24,427 nt of DNA from Vavraia culicis subsp. floridensis. Lineage: Eukaryota; Microsporidia; Pleistophoridae. Position 1 is the first letter of the stretch. Every line of letters starts with the position of its first letter. The notes under the pieces are model-generated. The model was not told where the DNA came from. It searched no databases and was given only the letters and a program-made list of their open reading frames with translations. A program made the position numbers and the translations under genes. This document shows, in pieces, positions 1-8,466 of this stretch. Location: the NCBI RefSeq assembly GCF_000192795.1, contig NW_007360668.1, forward strand, positions 1 to 24,427, written 5' to 3'.

Positions 1-276
1 ATTGTAACCGGATCCAGGAAAGGTAGCAGGGCAGTGATACCAAGGATCGACATGGCACCGAGCGAGACACAGCTGCCATTCATACTCAAGAGAAGACAGT
101 TTCTTGTTCTTCTTTCGTTTCCGATGACAATCCACAGGTCACAGGGCCAGTTATTTGACAAGGTAGGTGTTTATCTGCACAGCCCAGTCTTTGTGCATGG
201 TCAGTTGTATGTAGCTCTGTCGAGAGTGCGCTATGCAAACGGTCTAAGGGTGTATGTTGCTGACAATGGAGACTAA
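1..276 (+). CDS. Helitron PIF1-like helicase, C-terminal fragment
   Basis: The frame is open from the first base and ends at TAA 274-276, so this is the last 91 codons of a longer gene cut by the window edge. It reads like the C-terminal end of Helitron RepHel and PIF1 helicases: a stretch with IPRIDMAPS and LPFILKRRQF, then MTIHRSQGQ (the MTI-KSQG helicase motif), then GQLYVALSRVR (the last conserved motif, with the arginine used in ATP hydrolysis). In Helitrons this domain unwinds DNA during rolling-circle transposition. An internal GTG at 34 and ATG at 52 are probably not starts. No disabling mutation is visible here, but the intactness of the whole element cannot be judged. Confidence 0.85.
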   Translation: MVTGSRKGSRAVIPRIDMAPSETQLPFILKRRQFLVLLSFPMTIHRSQGQLFDKVGVYLHSPVFVHGQLYVALSRVRYANGLRVYVADNGD

Positions 277-447
277 GGAAAGCATGAGGATAGTAAAGTA
301 TACACTAGAAATGTTGTGCATACTAAGCCATTATAATGAAAGTGATTTATTAATTTTGTAACCTTGGAACAGTTAGTAGAAAGGAATGACCTAATGTTTT
401 AGTTATGTTCAAAAGCGCTATTTTTGTATACTATCCATTCATGCACC

Positions 448-477
448 CGTTTTTGAAAAACGTGATAGTGCAGCTGG
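448..477 (+). repeat. Candidate Helitron 3' terminal hairpin and CTRR end
   Basis: A 7-base inverted repeat around a single G (448-462) is followed by an 11-base spacer and CTGG at 474-477, with T at 478. Hairpin size, spacing and terminal tetranucleotide all match what is known of Helitron 3' ends. The hairpin arms are mostly T/A, so it could arise by chance; its position 170 bases after the helicase stop is what makes it credible. Confidence 0.45.
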
Positions 478-2800
478 TAATTAATAATTTTTAGTGTTGG
501 CATCGCATTACCGATTGGTTTAACAGGAAAAATGGATATTTTTGCTTTGTCTTCTCTGTCATATTTTATTGCTGCATGGGATCAAAAAAAGGTTATCAGA
601 ATACAAAAATGATTAAATTTGATTTGGGCAATATTGTGACAATGTGATTTTGTAATAATGTTTGATGGTATTTTAAGCCCATTTTCTGCAACTATTCTCA
701 TGAACAAAGATTTGCTTATTGCTCCCAAGTTTAATGGATAAATAATTAGATAGAACAAGTTAACAGTATCGGACTTCCTGCAAATTGCTTGCAAATTCTG
801 ATATGTGCAATGAAAATATATCATCATATTTGGGAACATTACGGGTATGTTAACGGTATCACAAGATTAATATCAGTAGATAAAAAAATGTAAATCGTGT
901 CAAAATCGGTTAAGAAATGAATTGTGGAATCGGCATGAACATTCTCAAAATTTAAACTTATTTAACACAATGGTAAACACTACATGTTCAGATATCAGGA
1001 TGGAAGATCATTTCGATGTGTGTATAGATGATTTTTTTCACTGCAAGTTGTTATTGAGTCACTGCTTATACTTATGCAACAAGTGTCAGAAATAGTGTGA
1101 ATCATCTCTTAACAGGTAAAATACAAGTATAAACAGTATTGTCAAGCAATGTATGTTTCTCATCATGCGGAACCAGAAGTAACATGATTTCTTGTCCCAG
1201 TTTGAGGAGAGATATGACTGATTTCGAGCGTAACGTAAGGAGAATACTTGTAAAAACAAATTATCAAAATAGGTGATCTGTGCGATGTTCTGAAGGTAGA
1301 TGAAGGGTAACTTGGTAGCGGAGATAGTAGCAACCATGGTTATATATGCAATGCCCATAGTGATGGGAACCGCTGGTCTGGATTGATTTTAAATCACCAT
1401 GTGAGTGAAAATACAAGCATTAGTTCTTTAGAAGTTCGTCATAGCCGTTTTTGGTGACTTTATCTGTAACAGCATGCTGAAAGCTACGCATATAAGTAAA
1501 ATTTATCAAATTAATATTCGTTTTTAGTGAGCAAACGACAATGTTTTGTTACTGAAAGCGCAACGAATGTTCGTGTCTCTAGAATCCTGATCAATATCGA
1601 GTGCCGTACGGGATGTATGTTAACATATTCTATAGCTCAGATCCTGGACCAACTATTGCCATAATTTTACCCAATTTAATTTTTTGATGTCGACAGGAAT
1701 GACATTCTTATCAATTTTACCACCACAATGGATGCACGAAAATGTAGAATGGTAAGTCCTAGAAGGGTAAGAGAAGTATGAAGAACAGAGTTACATTCCA
1801 TAATTGATACATAATGCGTATTATCTCCATAAACACGATGGCCTACTACTGATATTATATCGCATACCCATGCCAAAAGATACAATTGGCTGAAGATCAC
1901 AAGTGTAGTGTAGCTCACAACACACCACCAAGCTTGGACTCTATAATACCATGATAACTTGATCGTTTGTGCTTTTATATAATTGGTTAGAAGATAATTA
2001 GCCATTTTTTGTGGATGCTGAGAAAACTTATGGATTTACCCGTTGAGTATACTTAATGTGTATCTTATGTCAAAACGTTATCCATGAATGTGAATTGTAA
2101 CCAGAATGAAAATTAAATTTATTATTGTTACATCGTTTACCATGAATCGAATCAATCGTACGTATTATTGCGATGATGCATATGCTCAGAGCAGTGGGTT
2201 CACACATCGATGTAATGACCCTACTTTCTTTGGTGACTCATTGTTACTGATTTATGATTGCAAAGTAATCTACGATTCAAGTACACTCAGGGTGGAGAGC
2301 GTTATGCAATTAATCGAGCCAATGAGTTTAGTGCGTACATATATATTGGCTGTGAACCAAATGTTAGTGGATCATAAAGGTGTGTTTGTACAAGTGTTAA
2401 TGCGCGAGCAGATAAATTAACGTATTTTTAGTGAAGGAAAAAAACAAATTGATGTACTTCTTGTGAAAAAAGGTCAGTAGAAATCGCTTAAAATGGCTGA
2501 AAGCACTCATTGGTAGTATATAAAATGTAAAAACGTGTTGTGCAAAAGTGAAGAGTAAATGAGAGTGCTATAATGAATAAATAGACAGGATAATGTTTAT
2601 ATGTCCTATGGATACGGTATGTACATTTGATCATAGATACAAACTGTGATAATTTGATGGCATTGACTATAGCAAAGAAAATTTAATCAAAACAGAACTG
2701 TGGGTGAAATTGCGTACTAAAATTGGTTCGGCTGTAACTATGTTAAATAATTGTAGATAATAAAAAAGCATCTTGATTTACCAGTGTAAATAAATCAAAT
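478..2800. other. Gene-poor spacer with weak small ORFs
   Basis: No recognisable gene, tRNA or repeat array is visible. The spacer holds several ATG-started frames of 80 to 110 codons: 582-839 (-), 1086-1358 (-), 1676-2005 (-) and 2106-2420 (+). None resembles a known protein. In DNA this AT-rich one or two frames of about 100 codons are expected by chance in this amount of spacer. The frame at 1086-1358 (-) has CCC six bases before its ATG and that at 582-839 (-) has CCC three bases before, so these two are the least unlikely. The frame at 2106-2420 continues in phase for another 19 codons after its TAA. Confidence 0.5.
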
Positions 2801-3244
2801 ATGCTGGTCATTTATCATATTCTCCTTCCCGTTAATGAATATATGATTGGCTGCATGGCACAAAGTTCTGATCGATTTTTTGTCACTGTGAGATTAGTAT
2901 TGAGTGCGTAGCATCCGAAACGTATGCAGTGATACAACACAGAAATTCCCTCTCATGTGACGGAAGAGATAGCAACCGTAATGAATAGATTAGTGATTAC
3001 TAGATTTGCCAACACATTGCCACTTTGTAGAGAGATTGCTGAATAAATAAAAATCATCGAACGATATGAATGCGAGGACATTTTTTTAGCGCGATTCACT
3101 CTTATTGTATTATTAACCAGTTTAGTTACACAATGGACAGCTGCATCTCATGAGCTGTGGCAGGGCCGTCGACAGCTGCTGACAAATTCAGGTATTCGTA
3201 CGCTCAGTACGATGTGTGTAAAAAAGGGTAGTATTGTTAAATAA
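2801..3244 (+). pseudogene. Decayed reading frame of unknown family
   Basis: One reading frame starting at ATG 2801 stays protein-like for about 147 codons and is broken only by TAG at 2909, TGA at 2930 and TAA at 3044, ending at TAA 3242-3244. At this base composition about ten stops would be expected. The uninterrupted pieces are 36, 6, 37 and 65 codons. The last piece has a charged start (ERYECED), a hydrophobic run (FTLIVLLTSLV) and a tryptophan-containing section (TQWTAASHELWQGRRQ). I do not recognise the family. It may be a relic of a transposon or of a lineage-specific gene. Chance cannot be excluded, because no homologue can be named. Confidence 0.3.
3137..3158. repeat. Stem-loop in a local GC-rich patch
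   Basis: ACAGCT, a bulged G, CAT, the loop CTC, ATG and AGCTGT form a 9-pair stem. The 9-mer GACAGCTGC starts at 3136 and recurs about 35 bases downstream. The patch is GC-richer than its surroundings and lies within the decayed frame 2801-3244. No function can be assigned. Confidence 0.4.
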
Positions 3245-3589
3245 TGACTCTATGTGTGGTCATCCATGTATTATTGCCATAGATTTAGTTTAAAAGGCTC
3301 AGTTCCAAATGAAATAAAATAATCCTAACACATAGAATGAGCAGGCATGGATAACGCGTATATTTGATGAAAATGCCGTGTTCTGATTCTCAGATGTCAT
3401 AATCGCTGTTATTATTGTGTGATATCAGCAGTTGGTGTTATTTTAAAATGTAAAAAATTTGTTTTATACGGCCACGGTTGTGGTTGAAACAAAAAGCAGA
3501 GTAAAAAATGACATAGAAAACACAAACACTTCACTACACGTTTCACATTACAAAACGTACTGTTTCATAAAGTAGATGATAAGAAGGAG

Positions 3590-3592
3590 CCC
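3590..3592 (+). promoter_or_regulatory. CCC start-site box of the NF-YC gene
   Basis: GAGCCCTTCG lies 15 bases before ATG 3608. In microsporidia CCC-like boxes just before the start codon mark transcription start and give very short leaders. The spacing here is the longest in this window. Confidence 0.55.
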
Positions 3593-3607
3593 TTCGTTGC
3601 GGATATT

Positions 3608-4156
3608 ATGGATTCTGGCGGTAGGACACTCAAAAACAAAACAAAAGCCATAATTGAGAACTTTTGGTTGAGATCCTTGCACAAAGCAGATACAGAATCG
3701 TGGAATTATAAGGATTTACAACTCCCTCTAGCACGAATAAAGAGGTTGATGAAAGTTGAAGAAGAAGTCAAGATGGTGGCATCAGAGGTGCCCATTCTTT
3801 TCTCCAAGGTTGCCGAAATGTTTATTGAGGAGCTGACACTCAGAGCCTGGATCAACACTGAGGAAAACAAAAGACGCATATTACAGAAGAATGATTTATC
3901 AGCGGCCGTGAGAACGTCGGACGTGTATGATTTCCTCATTTTTATTATCCCGCGCAATGAGTTAGACCCAGCATACACCGCATATGAAGATAACCAGGGA
4001 GTAGAAGATAATATGAAGCCGTTTTACAATGACGGTCAGTTCTACGGCAAACACACAGACGGCCTGATAAATAAACAGCCGGTAAACCACGACTATGCGA
4101 ATTACACCGTTAATGCGCCTACGGCAGAGAATAACTTACCGCAACATGAACGATAG
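3608..4156 (+). CDS. HAP5: CCAAT-binding factor subunit NF-YC / Hap5-like histone-fold protein
   Basis: A 182-residue protein with an H2A-type histone fold at about residues 39-115. It opens with LPLARIKRLMK, continues with VPILFSKVAEMFIEELTLRAW and ENKRRILQKND, and ends with DVYDFLIFIIPR; all are hallmarks of NF-YC/Hap5. In this family the subunit pairs with NF-YB/Hap3 and then recruits NF-YA/Hap2 to bind CCAAT promoter elements in the nucleus. The LPLARIK start, the TEENKRRxLQKND loop and the TSDVYDFL helix separate it from Dpb3/DPOE4- and NC2alpha-type relatives. The tail after residue 120 is polar and rich in Asn and Tyr, with no recognised domain. The start is supported by the CCC box 15 bases upstream. 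Partners are not in this window. Confidence 0.92.
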   Translation: MDSGGRTLKNKTKAIIENFWLRSLHKADTESWNYKDLQLPLARIKRLMKVEEEVKMVASEVPILFSKVAEMFIEELTLRAWINTEENKRRILQKNDLSAAVRTSDVYDFLIFIIPRNELDPAYTAYEDNQGVEDNMKPFYNDGQFYGKHTDGLINKQPVNHDYANYTVNAPTAENNLPQHER

Positions 4157-4926
4157 AACACTTCATTTATTTTCGTGTATATAAATTAAAAAGATTACGA
4201 TACAATATTTACCAGTTTTAATGTGTTGGCCGACCGAGCCGAAAGGGTATATACGGTGTATAGGGTAGGAGGCCATTTTTGCAAAAATACCCGATTGGAA
4301 CTCGTTAAAAGGAGAAATTCTATTTATTATCAGCATTAAAGATTTTATGTCTAGTAATACCTGTGTTTTTGAATGTGGCTTACATTCAACATCCTTGATT
4401 GTTGTTAGTACCAATACTTTTTCCGAGCATCTGTACCTGTGCCAACGTTAAACGATTATCGGTCAATTATAGGAGTGAAAGATAGTGTTTTTGTTGGAAA
4501 CGATCTCTTTATGTCAACAGCAAATACATTTTTCCTTCACAACAACAATTGTGGGGAGTAATAACAATTCATCAATACCAATATCTGGGGTAGACCTATT
4601 TGCAAGCACAAATTTTGTGAAGAGAACAGTAGAGCCTGTGCTTTGAAGGGCAGCATACTTATTAATTTCCACTCGGTTAAAAAATTGTAAAACGATCACT
4701 AATTTTTGGTTCCAATTACTAATATGCGGTAGTCAACATTTAAAACACCAACATTACCAATCTGTCCGGTAATACGTGAGAAACTCATTTTTAGGTCCTT
4801 GATCCTATTTAATGACAAGCATCAAGACTGTGATTTTTGTGTGGTATTATTTCCTTGTTCGTATTATGTGCTGGTCTGGCCGAAATGCTGGTGCTTATTT
4901 GATTTGTTTATTTGTTAGCGTGTGAA
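4157..4926. other. Spacer between NF-YC and the tRNA
   Basis: I see no gene. Two short reverse-strand frames (4163-4414 and 4514-4699) lack an upstream C-rich box and resemble nothing known. The region is AT-rich and has no tandem repeats. Confidence 0.5.
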
Positions 4927-4997
4927 GCGTATATGGTTCAATGGTAGAATGGCGCCTTCCCAAGGCGTTGACCCGGGTTCGATTCCCGGTATGCGCA
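4927..4997 (+). tRNA. trnG-CCC: tRNA-Gly(CCC)
   Basis: A 71-base intronless cloverleaf. The acceptor stem is GCGTATA with TATGCGC (one T-G wobble) and discriminator A. The D arm is GTTC/GAAT, the anticodon arm GCGCC/GGCGT with loop TTCCCAA (anticodon CCC at 4959-4961), the variable loop TGAC, and the T arm CCGGG/CCCGG with loop TTCGATT. It decodes GGG as glycine. The internal Pol III promoter is visible: A box TGGTTCAATGG at 4934-4944 and B box GGTTCGATTCC at 4976-4986. CCA is not encoded, as usual in eukaryotes. Confidence 0.97.
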
Positions 4998-5694
4998 GCT
5001 CATGTTTTCATGCGTAGTGTCTGTTCTGCGTATGCACGTTGTCGCATTAATTTTGTTTTTTTACGTGTGTTTTTGGTATTGCGTATTTAACACATCGGTT
5101 GATACGCTTTGCTGGAATGCTAGCAACCATCAAGAATTGCCACCATGCTACTGTTCTAAAACCAAACACCTACCTCACGTAACACTCAACTGCTACTCCA
5201 AATCATTCACACATCAAAATTGCTGTGAAAACATCATATGATACGGAAATTGAAGCATTTACAACTTATGGTGCATCTTGTGCATGAAATGACCATACCA
5301 TCTTATTTTTACGGACAGAACAACCACTTATTTAATATTACTGATTAAAAGTTTCAGAAATCGTAGTTTTACTTCATTGCCATCTTTTTCGTTCAACGAG
5401 GACTGCATTTAAAGGGCTGAAATCAATTTTGTCTTAAGGGTAGTGTCGTGCTCATACACTGAAATTTGGCACAACTTACGAATTGAACGTGCTTATAGTT
5501 CGGTAAGGCGGTCAAAAACAGACATATGGGCTTGTGCCAAAAAGTTTTAATGAAAAAGTACCAGGGTTAGAAGCATAGCCATCAAGCATGAACAGTCTGA
5601 CAGAAAAACCAAGTGCTGTCAACAGACACGCTTACTTGTTACAAAGTATGGTAGCTTCATCATCAAGCAACTTAAATTTCTACTTTAAGAACTT
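4998..5694. other. Spacer with two doubtful small frames
   Basis: An ATG frame at 5002-5241 (+) starts just after the tRNA. It encodes 79 residues with a hydrophobic stretch and a six-cysteine tail, but has no C-rich box. A 26-codon frame at 5328-5408 (-) has CCC five bases before its ATG. Neither matches a known family. The rest, up to the poly(A) signal of the SFT2 gene, is featureless AT-rich DNA. Confidence 0.4.
5004..5007 (+). terminator. Pol III T-run terminator of tRNA-Gly
   Basis: TTTT starts seven bases after the tRNA discriminator base, the minimal RNA polymerase III termination signal. Confidence 0.7.
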
Positions 5695-5700
5695 TTTATT
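5695..5700 (-). terminator. Poly(A) signal AATAAA of the SFT2 gene
   Basis: AATAAA on the minus strand, 25 bases after the SFT2 stop codon, a normal position for a very short 3' leader. Confidence 0.5.
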
Positions 5701-5725
5701 TTACCTCGTGCAGCACATTACATAC

Positions 5726-6268
5726 TCAGTTCTTCGAAAGTGCGAATCTTAAGACATCTCCAAGTCTCTCTGTTCCTTTGGGCAAATATGTGATGGCAAA
5801 CACAACAAACGATCCTATCTGCATTATAGCCATCGTAAAGTTGAAGAAATAGCTTTTTATCTTCATCGCACTGTAAATGGTTAAGAACGTGCACACAAGG
5901 AACGTCGTGGTGTACCTCCACCTGTTCTGCGAGAAGGTGCTCTTGAAGTACTTTCTAAATCCCACAAGGAATCCTATCATCGTGAAGAACAGGAAGTTGG
6001 AGAAAGCGTAGGGCAGCGCGAACTTTGCTGGGCTTACAATGGCACCAAGAATGTTGAACAGGCTGTAAATGAACGACAAAAACGCAGCTACGAGAAAAAC
6101 AAAGAAACAACCAAGACGCTGTGAAAACGTGAGACCGAAGTAATCGAGGTCGTACTTGGTGCTATCACGGAAGTATCTGTTGTACTTGTTGTGTTTCAAT
6201 GGAATTCCATTGGACATGTCATATTCCTTGCTGTACTGGAAAATGTCTCTGATCGAGTTGCTCATCAT
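5726..6268 (-). CDS. SFT2: Sft2-family vesicle transport membrane protein
   Basis: A 180-residue protein with a polar N-terminus of about 45 residues and four membrane segments at roughly 50-75, 84-104, 119-135 and 143-162. It carries the family signature FGLTFSQRLGCFF before the first helix, a short loop and FLVGFRKYFKSTF between helices 2 and 3, and ITYLPKGTERL after helix 4, which corresponds to the YIPF-R ending of Sft2/SFT2D proteins. Sft2 is a Golgi protein that acts with Got1-type proteins in fusion of endosome-derived vesicles with the Golgi. Length and topology fit the family well. Two ATG codons stand in tandem (6266-6268 and 6263-6265); the first is chosen because the GGAGGGGC box ends one base before it. 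Confidence 0.85.
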   Translation of the reverse strand: MMSNSIRDIFQYSKEYDMSNGIPLKHNKYNRYFRDSTKYDLDYFGLTFSQRLGCFFVFLVAAFLSFIYSLFNILGAIVSPAKFALPYAFSNFLFFTMIGFLVGFRKYFKSTFSQNRWRYTTTFLVCTFLTIYSAMKIKSYFFNFTMAIMQIGSFVVFAITYLPKGTERLGDVLRFALSKN

Positions 6269-6276
6269 GCCCCTCC
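6269..6276 (-). promoter_or_regulatory. G-rich start-site box of the SFT2 gene
   Basis: On the minus strand GGAGGGGC directly abuts the tandem ATG codons. Microsporidia use CCC-like or GGG-like boxes at this position; this is the only clear GGG-type box before an assigned gene here. Confidence 0.45.
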
Positions 6277-6629
6277 TTTTTGTGTTTTTTATTTATTTTT
6301 TTTGAAAGAAAATTGATTGGTTGATAAAAAGGAGTGAAACATGTTCTGATGGATGTGTGAGTGAGAAGGAGTGGCTGTGATAAGAAATAATTAAAATGAA
6401 TAATGGTAACAATTCTGTTTGAGGGCCTAGAATAAAACTGTAAATGGTAAATTGCGCCATTTTTTGCATTTCTGCCGAAATTGTTGTAATTAAGCTCTAA
6501 CTGCGCTCAAGTACATTGCTTTAGAGAAGGTAATGCTCTAACAAGGTAGGAAAGTCAAACCTGTGTTCATCGGTTTATCGTTTTCTTCTTCTCTGTGATG
6601 CGATACCGAAAGCGCTAAATAATTTAGTC
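6277..6629. other. Spacer upstream of SFT2
   Basis: The divergent space between SFT2 and the candidate small gene is AT-rich. No gene or RNA is seen. Confidence 0.5.
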
Positions 6630-6835
6630 ATGGAATCCGAATCAATTCCGTCAGTCCAAAAAAGGAGTAATTTAGAGTTCCTTTGGTTAGCATATCGGTG
6701 CAAGGAAGATTACTATCAGCTTGAACAAATTCTTTGGAAAGTAAGACTGATAACAAAACTAAGATTCTGTATTTTATAAGAATAAAGGATACTCCTGTAG
6801 TAATTTACTCATCGATGCTTTACGAACTAAAATAA
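6630..6835 (+). CDS. Candidate small one-intron protein (hypothetical)
   Basis: From ATG 6630 a frame with gene-like codon use runs 37 codons (MESESIPSVQ, then LEFLWLAYRCKEDYYQLEQ) to a GTAAGA at 6741. Removing 6741-6763, a 23-base segment starting GTAAGA and ending AACTAAG, joins a second frame of 23 codons that ends in TAA 6833-6835. That stop overlaps AATAAA at 6831-6836, as in the Sus1 gene. The predicted protein is 60 residues and charged. Without splicing the frame ends at 6779 after 49 codons. A 40-base intron ending at AG 6779-6780 would also leave an open frame. There is no C-rich box upstream. I do not recognise the product; a very weak likeness to the LEF-LA start of mediator subunit Med31 is not enough to name it. 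Confidence 0.35.
6741..6763 (+). other. Candidate 23-nt spliceosomal intron
   Basis: GTAAGA at the 5' side and CTGATAAC and AACTAAG toward the 3' side fit the very short introns known in microsporidia. Its length is not a multiple of three, so splicing would change the frame to one that closes at the AATAAA-overlapping stop. Confidence 0.3.
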
Positions 6836-6836
6836 A

Positions 6837-7812
6837 TATTTGTTGTGTATATACGTCTTAGAGGCTGTAAATATTTCTGAATTTGTTCGTGAAGAAAGCG
6901 TTAACAATGAATAGGTATAAAATAATACATTCATGAGATGTATGAGATAGATGGTTATCATAGCGTTAACAGCACTGTGCATTTGGCAGATTAAGATAAC
7001 TACTAGGATGGTACACCCAACTGTCCAAAGATAACACACTGTGTAACAAGAAATATGTGGATTTCCCACATCACGAACACCAAAGAATCACCCATACAGG
7101 ATTATTATGCCAAAATAAATGCTTTATCTTGCTTTTTCACAACACCAAAGCCATGGTGTGTTTGTTGCCATAAAGACGGGCCAAGCCTAATCATCACAAA
7201 AAGGATTACTTAACGGACGCCATTCTGCACGACTTAGATCACTAGCAAGATTTTACATGAGAAAAACTCGTACCAAGAATACAAACCAGTAGTACAATAC
7301 AAAACACGAATGTATCATCTTACACCGAACCGTAAACGAATTACGAATTAAATGAGATTGTTAAGTGCAGATGAACGCCCTGTTAAGAATTAATTTGGAA
7401 TGAGATGCGCCCCTGTTTCATTGCGTACTTACTTAATAAATGGCCATTTTATGTGCTTGGCGCACATATGATAGGTAGAAAAATTTTGCTTTGTACACGA
7501 AAGCGTTTAATACAAGGAATAAGGTCTGATCTGTTCAAACTTATTCGGTTGCAATCGCGGGTGCTACGTATCCGTGCAATTTATTCGATAGATTTTAATA
7601 TAAACAGTTGTAAAGGGCTATCTGTGCCAAAAGCTGTTGTTCAATTTGCAAATTTACTTAGCCGATTCGATGTGTTTTGGCTAAGCATGGTGCAGAATAA
7701 TCAAAGATGAAAATTAAGAATGATATAAAGCATATATAAAGGAATTGTTGGCGGACAAAGTCATTCACGCGAACGACTTTTTAATTAGTTTCACAAACTG
7801 CCTTTAGCATAA
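6837..7812. other. Spacer with a 101-codon frame of doubtful status
   Basis: The frame at 7405-7710 (+) encodes a basic 101-residue sequence with no recognised motif. GCCC ends 24 bases before its ATG, farther than in any assigned gene. A reverse frame at 6827-7069 starts with GTG and looks accidental. Nothing else is seen. Confidence 0.4.
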
Positions 7813-8266
7813 TTATTCGGATATATCTTCATAATTCGTTTCATTCGACATGTTTGTGCAAATCTTGGAAGGGCTAATAATAAAATGCTGCCTCTCGTAC
7901 CTGCCTACGCTTCTACGAATTAAGACCATGAACAGAATCACGGATAACGTTTCATCCGACAAGTGTAGCACGTGAGCATGCAAAATATTACCGAATATGC
8001 TACACACAATCTTGTATAATACGTGGTTATGTACTCTGTGATAGCAGACAAAATATGAAGCGATTTGTTCTTCTATTGGAGTTTTGTCTCTGTAATCAGC
8101 GACACGATTGAGATACAGGTACCAGTAAATTAGGAATATGCTATAAAGTATACGCTTAAAGTGTTTCTCATCACCGCGCGGTAATTCGTTCAATCATACG
8201 TAAATGGCTCTTGATGACCAGGATTACTCTGTGCGTATGATTGTGCTTCAATTGTTGATTGATCAT
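7813..8266 (-). pseudogene. Possible gene with an apparent frameshift (hypothetical)
   Basis: The main frame (7813-8193, 126 codons to TAA) has balanced, gene-like codon use but lacks an early ATG; it is preceded directly by TGA. A second frame starts at ATG 8264-8266 and runs 31 codons (MINQQLKHNH...) to TGA 8171-8173, overlapping the start of the first. A one-base shift near 8173 would join them into about 155 residues. The long part has a hydrophobic start (FLIYWYLYL), a TPIEEQIASYF segment and LSDETLSVILFMVLIRRS, vaguely like cyclin-box helices, but I cannot assign it. It may be a decaying gene, a sequencing error in a real gene, or chance. It would be divergent from the beta5 gene 200 bases away. 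Confidence 0.35.
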
Positions 8267-8459
8267 AGGAATGCTTGCATCGCGAACATATTTTGGAGGA
8301 AACTATTCAATCGAAGCTACGCCATCGCTGTAATATGAAAATTACGCAATATTACGGTTTATCACGTATTTGTTGGTTATTCTCTGTGCATATGCCCAAC
8401 GTATGAAAGCGCAGATAGATGTTGTTTCATCAAATTATTATAAATCAAAAAACATTTTG

Positions 8460-8462
8460 CCC
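8460..8462 (+). promoter_or_regulatory. CCC start-site box of the beta5 gene
   Basis: TTTTGCCCTTTG ends directly at ATG 8467, four bases after the last C. It lies downstream of the upstream in-frame ATG at 8419 and so argues for initiation at 8467. Confidence 0.6.
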
Positions 8463-8466
8463 TTTG

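Larger units (their letters stand above)
1..477 (+). mobile_element. Helitron-like transposon, 3' part (5' part outside window)
   Basis: The segment carries the C-terminal end of a PIF1-type Helitron helicase, followed by about 200 bases of non-coding DNA that ends in a structure typical of a Helitron 3' terminus. An inverted repeat at 448-462 (CGTTTTT, G, AAAAACG) is followed 11 bases later by CTGG (474-477), which fits the family's terminal CTRR. The next base is T, as expected for insertion between A and T. There is also a GCAC/GTGC pair outside the hairpin (443-446 and 468-471). The coding part is well supported. The exact 3' boundary is inferred from structure only, and the 5' end lies outside the window. 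Confidence 0.55.

Noticed and set aside
1676..2005. 109-codon reverse frame with hydrophobic stretches
   Set aside because: No start box, no poly(A) signal at the stop and no family likeness; length is near the chance limit.
7405..7710. 101-codon forward frame
   Set aside because: About one or two frames this long are expected by chance; the C-rich box is too distant and no motif is recognised.
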